The notes: generated by a model from the sequence alone, not told the origin. A stretch of 37,209 bases of DNA from Ignavibacteriota bacterium (GCA_003820375.1 RPQH01000043.1:1-37209), one strand, 5' to 3'; positions 15,966 through 23,971 are shown, counted from the stretch's first letter. A program made the numbers and translations.

Positions 15966-17051
15966 TTAACGCTTCATTTTAGGGTCAAAAGCATCTCTCA
16001 ATCCATCACCGACTAAATTAACAGCGAATACGGTTAGCATAATTGCTATTGATGGAAATACAGCCAAACCCCAATTTGTTCCTGCTACAATATACTTATA
16101 ACCGTCAAAAACCATTTGTCCCCAGCTTGGTGTCGGCGGCTGAACACCTAATCCGAGAAAGCTTAAGCTTGCCTCGAAAATGATTGCTGTCGCAAGGCCT
16201 GCAGTACCTGTAACAATTATAGGACCGATTGTATTTGGCAGTATATGCCTGAATATTATCCTTATCGGCTTATAGCCTAATGCCCGTGTTGCTTCAACAT
16301 ATTCGGTCTCTCTTAATGAAAAGAACTGACCTCTTACTATTCTTGCAATATCCACCCAGCCTGTTAATCCGATAGCAACAAATGACTGCCAGAATCCTTT
16401 ACCCAGAACAACAGAAAGAGCAATGATAAACAGTATTGACGGGAAAGCCCAAATAACATTTATGAACCACATTACAAATGCATCCACTTTTCCCCTGAAA
16501 TATCCTGCAAGTGCACCTAAGAACACACCGATAAAAATTGAAATACTTTCAGATATCAATCCTACTGATAAGCTTACCCTGCTTCCATAGATTAACCGGC
16601 TTAATATATCCCTGCCGTAACGGTCTGTACCCAAAACATACCTTGGTTCTTCATGCCAGTCACTTTCATCTCCCTTTCTCAACTCTGATATACCTATTGC
16701 TGCTGCATTACCTGTGTAATCAATATAAAAGACAGAATCATTTGAAATGCGGTTAATGGATTTAATAGGAATATAATCTTCACGGTTATTATCAGCCCTG
16801 ATTAAAACATTACCTTTAAAGCCAATTGGTCTTGTAGCGTATTCAAGAGTTTGGTCAATCGGGTCAAAAGGAGAAATAATCCCGGCAGTCACAGCAACCA
16901 AAATCAGGAAAACAATCAAAACCAATCCGGCCATAGCAAGCCTGTTCCTCTTAAAACGTATCCAGGAATAGTACCACAAACTACGTGAAGCCCTGGCTTT
17001 TTCAGCTTCAGAAAATTTGTCTTTATCTACAAAATAGGGAGAATCTACCAT
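15966..17051 (-). CDS. peptide/nickel-type ABC transporter permease (OppC/DppC family)
   Basis: Inner-membrane permease of a substrate-importing ABC transporter. 361 residues with an OppC_N segment (WYYSWIRFKRNRLAMAG), a first membrane helix at about 38-60, a periplasmic loop of about 90 residues, and five C-terminal helices. The EAA loop that contacts the ATPase is seen as YVEATRALGYKPIRIIFRH. The extended loop with a charged Asn/Asp-rich stretch is somewhat longer than in enteric DppC. Partner genes (DppB-like permease, binding protein, ATPases) are not in the window, so the substrate is unknown. It is the first gene of a minus-strand run leading into dprA (48-base gap). Confidence 0.92.
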   Translation of the reverse strand: MVDSPYFVDKDKFSEAEKARASRSLWYYSWIRFKRNRLAMAGLVLIVFLILVAVTAGIISPFDPIDQTLEYATRPIGFKGNVLIRADNNREDYIPIKSINRISNDSVFYIDYTGNAAAIGISELRKGDESDWHEEPRYVLGTDRYGRDILSRLIYGSRVSLSVGLISESISIFIGVFLGALAGYFRGKVDAFVMWFINVIWAFPSILFIIALSVVLGKGFWQSFVAIGLTGWVDIARIVRGQFFSLRETEYVEATRALGYKPIRIIFRHILPNTIGPIIVTGTAGLATAIIFEASLSFLGLGVQPPTPSWGQMVFDGYKYIVAGTNWGLAVFPSIAIMLTVFAVNLVGDGLRDAFDPKMKR

Positions 17052-17137
17052 AATTTGATAAATATACCTAATTAAACCTACACTTTCAAAACAATAAAAT
17101 TTGGTAAAAGAATTGTAGTGGAGATGGGGTTGAAAGG

Positions 17138-17160
17138 TTGGAATGTTGGAATGTTGGAAG
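17138..17160. repeat. 8-base tandem repeat TTGGAATG
   Basis: Two full copies and one partial (17138-17145, 17146-17153, 17154-17160). It is short but has the same style as the other arrays in this window. Confidence 0.7.
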
Positions 17161-17303
17161 ATTGAAAAATTTGCAATTGGTTTTAGACAAGTCGTAGATC
17201 CATGCCTGTCTCCGGCAGGTGTCAGGTGAATTTTTTTTAATCTAAGTTCTTTCTTTCTTTGGTAAACATTTCAGTAAATTTAAGATTATCCATATTTCCC
17301 AAC

Positions 17304-17345
17304 TAACACTTGACACTGTTCCCTTAATTTCGAATTTCGAATTGA
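17304..17345. repeat. dispersed GACACTG/TTTCGAATT repeat copy
   Basis: The stretch from ACACTTGACACTGTTCCC to TTTCGAATTTCGAATT lines up, with few differences, with 34792-34830. A third relative without the GACACTG part is at 7068-7106. All are in non-coding DNA. Confidence 0.7.
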
Positions 17346-17372
17346 GAATTCCGAATTATACTTTTAACTTCT

Positions 17373-17444
17373 CAACCTGTAACTTGTAACCTGCAACCTG
17401 CAACTTCCAACCTGCAACCATAAATTCGTCATTCGTCATTGTTC
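17373..17444. repeat. 7-base tandem arrays abutting the DinB-gene stop
   Basis: 17373-17421 holds seven degenerate 7-base units (CAACCTG, TAACTTG, TAACCTG, CAACCTG, CAACTTC, CAACCTG, CAACCAT). 17424-17444 holds ATTCGTC twice and ATTGTTC once, the last touching the stop codon (17444-17446) of the minus-strand gene. On the minus strand the second set reads GAATGAC, each unit carrying TGA with period 7. Confidence 0.85.
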
Positions 17445-17923
17445 TACTTTCCCCACGCATTGCAGAGTTTCCGCATTAATATTAATTCTCCTATGTGGTA
17501 ACTGTTATGGTCTATTACCTGCAGTACTTCTCTGAATATTGTTTGCCCTGTGCCATGCGGAATTCTCTCGAAAATATTATCATCCGCTCCTTTTATGATA
17601 TCTTTCAATGTATTTAAATCCATTTGGTATTTTTCAACGGATTCATTCCACATATCTTTAGTTGCCTTCACTTTTTCATCAGGCCAGAAATCTTTCGGCC
17701 ATTCCAATTCTCTATAATTTGGATTATTTATGAAATCAATCATATCAATTTGTGTAATGCGGATGTGTTCAAGCATTTGGTAGAAAGTATAAGGTACATT
17801 CTCCGGTTTTACATTTATCAGTTCATCCGGTAAATCTTTGGCTGCATCTGCTAGTGACCTGTGAGTGTATTGGTTTTCAAGATAATCGATAAGTTGATTT
17901 TGCAAAGAGTTTTCTGCTTTCAT
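17444..17923 (-). CDS. DinB-fold metalloprotein
   Basis: 159 residues, a four-helix bundle of the DinB/YfiT type. The expected metal ligands are visible: a histidine in QMLEHIRITQID (about residue 48) and the pair in VIDHNSYHIGEL (about residues 138 and 142). Proteins of this family include bacillithiol- or glutathione-linked S-transferases and many of unknown role; none can be assigned here. The gene is monocistronic, its start is the ATG at 17923, and its 3' end runs directly into a 7-base tandem array. Confidence 0.85.
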   Translation of the reverse strand: MKAENSLQNQLIDYLENQYTHRSLADAAKDLPDELINVKPENVPYTFYQMLEHIRITQIDMIDFINNPNYRELEWPKDFWPDEKVKATKDMWNESVEKYQMDLNTLKDIIKGADDNIFERIPHGTGQTIFREVLQVIDHNSYHIGELILMRKLCNAWGK

Positions 17924-18033
17924 AATTTGAATATTTTTGCTTAAATAAATATTTGATTAATAAAGCAGTGCAAATGAATTGTAGTTCCCAAATATATTTT
18001 CTTGTAATACTTTTATCAACACAGAATTACAGA

Positions 18034-18912
18034 TTATCTGAGCAGCACCATCTTTTTGGAATCAATAAAAATACCTTCAACAAATAATCGATAGAAATAA
18101 ATTCCTGATGCCAGACTTTCACCTGAAAACTCAGCTTTGTATGTTCCGGGAGTTTTTTCTTCATCTACCAATTTAACTATTTCTTTCCCCTGTAAATTAA
18201 ATACAACAATCCGGACATAAACTGTTTTAGCAACATCGTATTTTATTACAGTGGATGGATTAAAAGGATTGGGATAATTCTGAGCTAATGAAGATTTTAC
18301 CGGAACACCGGATGAATTAATTTCTGTGCCTACAATATTTCCATATTGAACATTATTAATAATACAACCGTTCAGAAATTCACGCATTCCTCCAAATTCA
18401 CAAAGTCTGTGTGTATGTATTCCGATACCCTGCATCAAATAATAATGTTCACCAATCATCGCATTGCAGGTGATAATTTTAATTTTTCTTTGAGTCCCGG
18501 CAAAAAGTATTGAATTTGTATCCGTAACTTCTGATTGTGTTAACATTGTCCACGTATATCTGCAGCTATAGAAGTTATCATCAATCTTTGCAAATAAACT
18601 ATCAATCAGGCATTCTGAATTCCCGCTGTATTTATATACATTCATAGTTGTGCTGTCAATTCTTTCCAATCTTCCATCGGAATACTGATAGTATTTTTTT
18701 CCATTAGGCTTTGTCACTAAATCTGTTATTGTAATAATGTAATCATATTGCTGGGTAATAACTAAACAATTATATGCAATTTGCTGGTACCGGTATGACC
18801 ATTTATTACCAACAGCTAAAGGATAAAATTTTGCAGCAGTTGTATCCCATGAATAAGAAATATTCAGACATGAAATTGTAAGCAGTATAAACAGGAGTAT
18901 TTTCTGTGCCAT
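18034..18912 (-). CDS. secreted protein with T9SS sorting domain
   Basis: About 292 residues from the ATG at 18912. An in-frame ATG at 18924 exists, but the GGAGG it contains lies five bases before the second ATG and is a better ribosome site, so the later start is preferred. A signal peptide (AQKILLFILLTISCLNISYS) is followed by a beta-rich domain (FYPLAVGNKWSYRY) common in unknown secreted proteins of this group, with several cysteines (e.g. LCEFGG, LNGCIINN). The C-terminal ~80 residues are a type IX sorting domain (QNYPNPFNPSTVIKYDV ... SGIYFYRLFV ... KKMVLLR). Expected at the cell surface or outside; function unknown. Confidence 0.88.
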   Translation of the reverse strand: MAQKILLFILLTISCLNISYSWDTTAAKFYPLAVGNKWSYRYQQIAYNCLVITQQYDYIITITDLVTKPNGKKYYQYSDGRLERIDSTTMNVYKYSGNSECLIDSLFAKIDDNFYSCRYTWTMLTQSEVTDTNSILFAGTQRKIKIITCNAMIGEHYYLMQGIGIHTHRLCEFGGMREFLNGCIINNVQYGNIVGTEINSSGVPVKSSLAQNYPNPFNPSTVIKYDVAKTVYVRIVVFNLQGKEIVKLVDEEKTPGTYKAEFSGESLASGIYFYRLFVEGIFIDSKKMVLLR

Positions 18913-19512
18913 AAGCACCTCCATTATTCTAACTAAATATAATACATAAGATTAATAAATGTTGTGAAAAAATTAAGAATTAACAATCCTGCCTTCATCA
19001 ATCAATGTTAATGTACTCCATAATTTTTTATTTTTGCGACAATATAATGAGATTATATTAAATGGTTTTTAATATCCTGCATATCTGCTTTAAACGGGAG
19101 TCTCATTTATGCCCCATTGCTTGATTTAAGTGTTTTCATATGTACCGGAAACTGCCAAATATCATAATACCATTAAATTCAATGCGATATTATACATTTT
19201 ATATTTAAAACACATTGATTTCATATCATAATGTGTTAATAATATTTTTCAATATCTAAAAACCGGCACTAAGTATCTAATATATAAGAAGATAGCGTGA
19301 TTATTTTTGCATAAAGTTAACTCAATATATTGCAAATACAGCTTAAAATCGGCTAAAACAAAAAATAAACTTAAGTCTTATTTATAAGATATTGTATGTT
19401 ACCCAATTGTGCTAATTTGCTATAATTCTATGTCGCATATTTTATACAAATGTTTCACGTGAAACATAAAATATCAGCGAAACGCACAATATTTAAGCAA
19501 TAAAAAAATATG
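18913..19512. other. 600-base AT-rich non-coding region with parS
   Basis: No gene seen on either strand. It contains a perfect parS site at 19451-19466 and an 8-bp inverted repeat AACACATT/AATGTGTT (19209-19216 and 19230-19237). I looked for DnaA boxes (TTATCCACA and close forms) and found no convincing cluster. The remainder is AT-rich with no clear structure. Confidence 0.6.
19451..19466. promoter_or_regulatory. parS centromere site (ParB binding)
   Basis: TGTTTCACGTGAAACA is a perfect 16-base palindrome identical to the widely conserved chromosomal parS sequence bound by ParB/Spo0J. It lies in a non-coding region 47 bases downstream of fmt. In most bacteria parS sites cluster near the replication origin, so this window is probably origin-proximal. 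parA and parB are not in the window. Confidence 0.92.
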
Positions 19513-20448
19513 CTATTTTAGGGTTTCCCTGTCAGAAATGAGCTTTCCATTGATGAAATCCTTTGCACTTACCCGTTTCTTGCCCTCAAGCTGGAGCTCA
19601 AGTATCTCTATATTATTATCTGAACACGAAACGAATAAATGCGTTTTACCGCATAATACCAAACCGGGGGATATTATTTGGCTGTTAACAGAAACATCAT
19701 TTGAGGACTTAAATATCTTTATTTGTTTGCCGTTATGGAAAGTATATGCCGCGGGATACGGTGAGAGTCCTCTTATGAAATTATGAACCTGTTCTGCCGG
19801 CTTATTCCAGTCGATGCGGCAATCGTCTTTAAATATCTTAGGTGCAGGTGAAGCAAGTGTGTTATCTTGTTCTGTTATGGGTACATTGCCGTTTGTCATT
19901 TCAATTAAGTTCACTGTTGACATAACAGTACCTGCCCCTATATGAGAAAGCTTGTCATGTAATGTACCGGCATTATCATCTTCGGCAATATCGCATGGCG
20001 TTTGCATAATAATATTACCGGTATCAACTCTTTCTTTTAAGAAAAATGTAGTAACACCTGTTTCTTTTTCACCATTAATTATAGCCCAGTTTATCGGTGC
20101 AGCTCCCCTGTACTTTGGCAATAGTGAAGCATGCAGGTTAAATGAACCGAATTTAGGAATTGTGAATATTTCTTTCGGCAGTATTCTGAATGCAACAATA
20201 ATAATTAAATCCGGCTGTAAGTCCCTTATTTCATTGATAAAATTTTCATCTTTCAGCTTATCCGGCTGAAGCACACGAAGATTATTTTGTAATGCAAATT
20301 CTTTTACAGCACTATGAGCTAGCTTTAATCCCCTGCCTTTGGGTTTATCGGGTGTAGTTACAACTGCAGAAATTTTATGATGTGATGTTAATAATATTTG
20401 TAGTGAGGGTACAGCAAAATCAGGAGTACCCATAAAAATTATGTTCAT
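19513..20448 (-). CDS. fmt: methionyl-tRNA formyltransferase
   Basis: Transfers a formyl group from 10-formyl-tetrahydrofolate to initiator Met-tRNA. 311 residues, normal length. Seen: the N-terminal FMGTPDFAVPSL, the folate-binding/catalytic block FNLHASLLPKYRGAAPINWA with the SLLP motif, a GRGLKL loop for tRNA recognition, and a C-terminal domain beginning about residue 205 (PAPKIFKDDCRIDW). It follows def on the same strand with a 64-base gap, the common def-fmt pairing of initiator formylation and deformylation. Confidence 0.97.
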   Translation of the reverse strand: MNIIFMGTPDFAVPSLQILLTSHHKISAVVTTPDKPKGRGLKLAHSAVKEFALQNNLRVLQPDKLKDENFINEIRDLQPDLIIIVAFRILPKEIFTIPKFGSFNLHASLLPKYRGAAPINWAIINGEKETGVTTFFLKERVDTGNIIMQTPCDIAEDDNAGTLHDKLSHIGAGTVMSTVNLIEMTNGNVPITEQDNTLASPAPKIFKDDCRIDWNKPAEQVHNFIRGLSPYPAAYTFHNGKQIKIFKSSNDVSVNSQIISPGLVLCGKTHLFVSCSDNNIEILELQLEGKKRVSAKDFINGKLISDRETLK

Positions 20449-20512
20449 TAATTAAAATATTATCAAATGGAAAGTTTTAAACTAAATTATTGTCTGCAGG
20501 CAGGTTTTTGAA

Positions 20513-21100
20513 TTATATATTATTTAATGGACTTTTCCTGCCATTCTTTTTCTTACTTGGAACCTCTGCAAGAATATAAGTTGATTGCACTAAACCATTC
20601 TTAATATCATTCAGGTCTTTCTTAAGCATATTACGCTGTTCTTTTGCAAGATGGTCAATAAATAATACACCGTTAAGATGGTCTATTTCATGCTGTGATA
20701 CTCTTCCGAACAAATCATCCAGTTCTATTGTTTTTTTGTTAAGATCAAGGTCCTGGTATTCAACATATATTTGCTTGGGACGCTCAACCGATGCACGCAA
20801 ATGAGGAATGCTAAGACATCCTTCTTCAAGAACTATGCTGCCATGGGTTTCTATTACCTTCGGGTTTATAAGAATTAGCGGTTTTTCATCTTCATATCCT
20901 TCAATTTCCGATACATCAATTACTGTCATAGCCAGGTCTTTCCCTATCTGGGGAGCGGCAAGGCCAATTCCATTTGCCTTATGCATTGTATAGAGCATAT
21001 TTTGGGCAAGTGCTATTAAAGCATCGTCTACTTTTGTAATTCTCTTTGTTTTTTTACGTAAAACATCAAAACCGTATGTATATATAGGTAATACTTTCAT
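20513..21100 (-). CDS. def: peptide deformylase
   Basis: Metal-dependent removal of the N-formyl group from new proteins. The three family motifs are intact: GIGLAAPQIG, EEGCLSIP (cysteine metal ligand) and HEIDHLNG (two histidine ligands and the catalytic Glu). About 195 residues from the ATG at 21100. A TTG at 21112 would add four residues, but the family starts at MKVLPIYTYG, so the ATG is chosen. The C-terminal tail (about 20 residues, Lys/Ser-rich) is a little longer than in the shortest deformylases. Paired with fmt downstream; divergent from the Rieske operon. Confidence 0.96.
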   Translation of the reverse strand: MKVLPIYTYGFDVLRKKTKRITKVDDALIALAQNMLYTMHKANGIGLAAPQIGKDLAMTVIDVSEIEGYEDEKPLILINPKVIETHGSIVLEEGCLSIPHLRASVERPKQIYVEYQDLDLNKKTIELDDLFGRVSQHEIDHLNGVLFIDHLAKEQRNMLKKDLNDIKNGLVQSTYILAEVPSKKKNGRKSPLNNI

Positions 21101-21449
21101 AGTAGTTTGCAAAGATATTTTATATCATAAGTAAAATCAATTTAATTAGAAATCACTATTTTTTCAATTTTCCATAAATTTAACAATATTTTCCCTCAAT
21201 AAGTTTGAAAATTCAATACCTAAACCTTATCACTCCCGCTCTCCCCACCATGTCATTCCTTTGACTGCATCAGGTTTACCTGGCTTTGACAGGCAGGCGT
21301 ATGCTTTTAGCTGGAATGACAGTATGAGTGCCATCCGGGAATAACACAGGGGTGAGGACAAAACTAAAACAAAAAACCACAAACTGCAATTTTACCTGAT
21401 TTTTTCATTTTGAGTAAGAGGAGTTATATATATATTTGATACTTAAACA
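21101..21449. other. 349-base divergent gap with palindromic element
   Basis: Lies between def (-) and the Rieske gene (+) and must hold promoters for both. 21251-21321 is a repeat element described separately. The rest shows no gene. TAAGAGGAGTT just before 21430 lies 20 bases upstream of the Rieske start, too far for a normal ribosome site. Confidence 0.5.
21251..21321. repeat. 71-bp palindromic-ended repeat (relative of 3504-3695)
   Basis: Ends are TGTCATTCC (21251-21259) and GGAATGACA (21313-21321), perfect inverted 9-mers. The right part ATGCTTTTAGCTGGAATGACA closely matches the right end of the element at 3504-3695 read on the other strand (ATGCTTTTAGCGGGAAT). The centre carries CCTGGCTTTGACAGG, a smaller hairpin. 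Confidence 0.7.
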
Positions 21450-21941
21450 ATGAAGCAAATAAAAACCGGTACCAATCCCCTGAAAGAAGGAAAGATTTCA
21501 AGAAGGAGCTTTTTAAGCTCGATAGTCACTGTGTGGGGAGCAATCCTTACACTGCCTTTTATCTATGGAATTGTAGATTACCTCAGTCCTCCCGGCAAAA
21601 AGTTTACATCATTCAGAAATAAACTGCAGAACAAGGTTGAAGTAACTTCAATCCCGCTTTCAGAATTACCGGAAAATTCGTCTAAATTTATAAAAATAGA
21701 TGATGAACCTGTATTGGTAATTCGCAAAGATGGAATGAATATAATTGCTTTTAGTGCAATTTGCACTCACCTTGACTGTCTTGTGGGATACAGGAAAAAC
21801 GAAAAGGATATAATCTGCAATTGTCATGGAAGCACATTCAACCTTGACGGAATGCCGCAGGAAGGACCTGCAAAAGAACCGCTGAGCAAATATAATTTGA
21901 CTATTGAAGGTGATAAAATAACTATAAGTAATCCAATATAA
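21450..21941 (+). CDS. petC: Rieske iron-sulfur protein of a cytochrome bc-type complex
   Basis: High-potential [2Fe-2S] subunit of a quinol oxidoreductase. 163 residues: a twin-arginine export motif ISRRSFLSS at 17-25, a membrane anchor (about 24-45), and a periplasmic Rieske domain. Ligands are Cys105 and His107 in CTHLDC and Cys123 and His126 in CNCHGS; Cys110 and Cys125 form the usual disulfide pair. The first box has Asp where many have Gly (CTHLDC for CTHLGC). The next gene, cytochrome b, starts two bases after the stop, as in the two-gene Rieske/cytochrome b operons of green sulfur bacteria. Confidence 0.95.
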   Translation: MKQIKTGTNPLKEGKISRRSFLSSIVTVWGAILTLPFIYGIVDYLSPPGKKFTSFRNKLQNKVEVTSIPLSELPENSSKFIKIDDEPVLVIRKDGMNIIAFSAICTHLDCLVGYRKNEKDIICNCHGSTFNLDGMPQEGPAKEPLSKYNLTIEGDKITISNPI

Positions 21942-21943
21942 TT

Positions 21944-22996
21944 TTGAAGAATAATAACATCACCAATTGGTTTAAAGAAAGAATTCCTAATCCTCTGAAG
22001 GAGTATTTCCAAAACTTTACTATTCCTCAGCATAAGCATTCTTTCTGGTATTATTTGGGTGGATTTACATTAATGTGTATTGTTGTTCAGGTTGTTACAG
22101 GCATTCTTTTATTGTTTTATTATAAGCCAAATGCTGAAGATGCCTATAACAGCATAGAATATATCATGCTGGTTGTACCATTCGGAGGAACTGTAAGGTC
22201 ATTGCATTTCTGGTCAGCAAACGGATTGATGATAGGCTTAATTATCCATATGTTCAGCTCGTTTTTTATGAAAGCATATCGAAAGCCGAGGGAGTTTGTA
22301 TGGTTTACAGGTGTAATATTATTATTTCTTACATTTTTATTCGCTTTCACAGGTCATGTTCTTCCTTGGGATGAGCTTGCATATTCATCTGCACAGGTAG
22401 GTCTTGCTGAGATAGAAAGATTCCCGCTTTTCGGTAAATTCATTTCTTCATTACTAAAAGGAGGAAGAGAAGTTTCCGGCGAATCATTAAGCAGAATTTT
22501 TTCCTTGCATACATCCGTACTGCCAATATTAACACTGTTAATACTAATAATTCATCTTGCATTAACAAAGTTATACGGATTCAGCAAGCCGGTTGGCGAT
22601 AAAGAAACAAAAGAATCGCTTAAATATTATTTTGCATTTAAATACAGAAATACAATCATCTGGCTATTGGGACTTGCAGTATTAATAACGCTTGCAGTAT
22701 TGATACCGCATTATTCAGGTAAAGCCTTTGATTTAAATAATATTGCAGAAGCTCCATCAGGCATTCATCCTGAATGGTATTTCATGTTTTTTTATCAATT
22801 ATTGAGGCTTGATACAATTTTACCAGGCGGTTATATTTTATTGGGCTTATTTTTCTTATTCTTGTTCTGGCTTATCATTCCTTTAGCTGATAGAAAAGCT
22901 AATGAAGAAAAGAAAAGTAAAATATTCCCAATTGCAGGTATTGTAATATTAATAATAATTATTATTTTGACAGTATGGGGATATTGGGAAATATAA
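21944..22996 (+). CDS. petB: cytochrome b subunit (b6-like, with subunit IV part)
   Basis: 350 residues with about seven to eight membrane helices. The haem-ligand histidines are in SLHFWSANGLMIGLIIHM (13 residues between) and SLHTSVLPILTLLILIIHL (14 residues between). The 14-residue spacing in the second pair is that of cytochrome b6, not mitochondrial cytochrome b. The quinol-site PEWY motif is present (IHPEWYFMFFYQLL) in the C-terminal, subunit IV-like half, so the two halves are fused in one chain. The start is a TTG two bases after the Rieske stop; no ATG fits. No cytochrome c1 or f gene follows. Oxidises menaquinol and pumps protons. Confidence 0.93.
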   Translation: MKNNNITNWFKERIPNPLKEYFQNFTIPQHKHSFWYYLGGFTLMCIVVQVVTGILLLFYYKPNAEDAYNSIEYIMLVVPFGGTVRSLHFWSANGLMIGLIIHMFSSFFMKAYRKPREFVWFTGVILLFLTFLFAFTGHVLPWDELAYSSAQVGLAEIERFPLFGKFISSLLKGGREVSGESLSRIFSLHTSVLPILTLLILIIHLALTKLYGFSKPVGDKETKESLKYYFAFKYRNTIIWLLGLAVLITLAVLIPHYSGKAFDLNNIAEAPSGIHPEWYFMFFYQLLRLDTILPGGYILLGLFFLFLFWLIIPLADRKANEEKKSKIFPIAGIVILIIIIILTVWGYWEI

Positions 22997-23160
22997 TATT
23001 TTTCTTCATCAATAATGAAAACATCTCAACGGGTGGATTATCCAAAGGATTTTTCCTTGGTACTGTTCTTTTTTTAATCTTTATTATGATAATGATATTA
23101 GTGATTAAGATATTAAACTCAGAAACAAATAAGAAAGCGGGGAAGGAAAATCAATACTAA
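22975..23160 (+). CDS. single-helix small membrane protein
   Basis: 61 residues, overlapping the 3' end of the cytochrome b gene by 22 bases in another frame. One clear membrane helix (GFFLGTVLFLIFIMIMILVI, about residues 26-45) and a basic tail (NKKAGKENQY). Small one-helix subunits are common in cytochrome bc/b6f complexes, so a structural role there is a reasonable guess, but no family was recognised. Support: tight placement in the operon and the absence of any other use of this stretch between cytochrome b and the next reading frame. Confidence 0.55.
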   Translation: MGILGNIIFFFINNENISTGGLSKGFFLGTVLFLIFIMIMILVIKILNSETNKKAGKENQY

Positions 23161-23971
23161 GAAAATCCTGTTAATTGTTTTTCTTTTATTCGTTTCAGGC
23201 AATGTTATTAATTCTCAATCAAAAAATTTTCCTGTAACAAGATTCATATTTGAGTTATCCGGTTCATACAACATACCGTCTATAGATACCAAGGGTGAAA
23301 TGAGCGATTATTTCAAGTTTGAAAATTTTGGAGCAGCAAACGGAGTAGGTTTTTTTCTTAATATAAAGTATAACACAAATAAAACATCATCTTTCATTCC
23401 ATACGTTACAATTGGTTATGCACAAATACAGAATGATGACAATGAAACAGCATACATTGATTCTAATAATATTACTACTTATCCCCTGCCCGGCTCTCTG
23501 GTTTACAATAAAACAGCAGGTTCGTCATTATTAGTATACCGGGATTTTTTTGCCGGTATTGGTGTTCAATATTCATCATCGACAAGAAATATAATAATAC
23601 CTTATGCAGGAATTGAGCTTAATTACCATAATATCTGGGGTTCATATATTCAAAAACCTTACGAACCTGCAGGTCAAAATACAGGTGGTGAAAAAACTTT
23701 TAAAATTAAACCAGTATCAAGATTTGGGGCGGCTGTTGACGGCGGTCTTAATTACAGATTATCGGAATACCTTGGCTTTGTGTTCGGAGCAAAATTTCAT
23801 ATAGCTAACCTGTTTGGAAAAAGCTCTGAAAGGTTAGATTCTTCAGGTAATTATCAAATTGCTTTCCTTGATAAGGAAAGTGCAGATTTAAATTCGAATT
23901 TAAATAAAAGCAGAAATTTTGCATATTTTAGCTTCTATGTCGGCTTTGTTGTGTATGCCTTCAAATTTTAA
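23150..23971 (+). CDS. outer-membrane protein with no canonical start codon
   Basis: From the first ATG (23300) the protein is 223 residues, a likely outer-membrane barrel (YIQKPYEPAG, LGFVFGAKFHIANLF, terminal YVGFVVYAFKF). However, the same frame stays open upstream to 23117, and from 23159 encodes a good signal peptide: KKILLIVFLLFVSG then NVINSQSKN and a strand FIFELSGSYN. A protein starting at 23300 would lose this. There is no ATG, GTG or TTG between the upstream stop (23114) and 23300. The best placed candidate is ATC at 23150 (or ATA at 23129), with GGAAGG nearby. Options: a rare start codon, reinitiation after the overlapping 61-residue frame, a lost start (recent pseudogene), or a sequence error. 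Confidence 0.75.
   Translation: MNTKKILLIVFLLFVSGNVINSQSKNFPVTRFIFELSGSYNIPSIDTKGEMSDYFKFENFGAANGVGFFLNIKYNTNKTSSFIPYVTIGYAQIQNDDNETAYIDSNNITTYPLPGSLVYNKTAGSSLLVYRDFFAGIGVQYSSSTRNIIIPYAGIELNYHNIWGSYIQKPYEPAGQNTGGEKTFKIKPVSRFGAAVDGGLNYRLSEYLGFVFGAKFHIANLFGKSSERLDSSGNYQIAFLDKESADLNSNLNKSRNFAYFSFYVGFVVYAFKF

Larger units (their letters stand above)
17052..17443. other. 392-base non-coding gap packed with short repeats
   Basis: No gene seen. It contains, in order: an 8-base tandem (TTGGAATG) at 17138-17160; a hairpin-like CCTG...CAGG sequence near 17208-17221; a copy of the dispersed GACACTG...TTTCGAATTTCGAATT repeat (about 17304-17345); a degenerate 7-base array 17373-17421; and ATTCGTC copies running into the stop codon of the DinB gene at 17444. 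The promoter of the minus-strand ABC permease run must lie near 17052-17130. Confidence 0.7.

Noticed and set aside
18913..19512. Replication origin next to parS
   Set aside because: No DnaA-box cluster, no dnaA or dnaN nearby; the site suggests origin proximity, not the origin itself.
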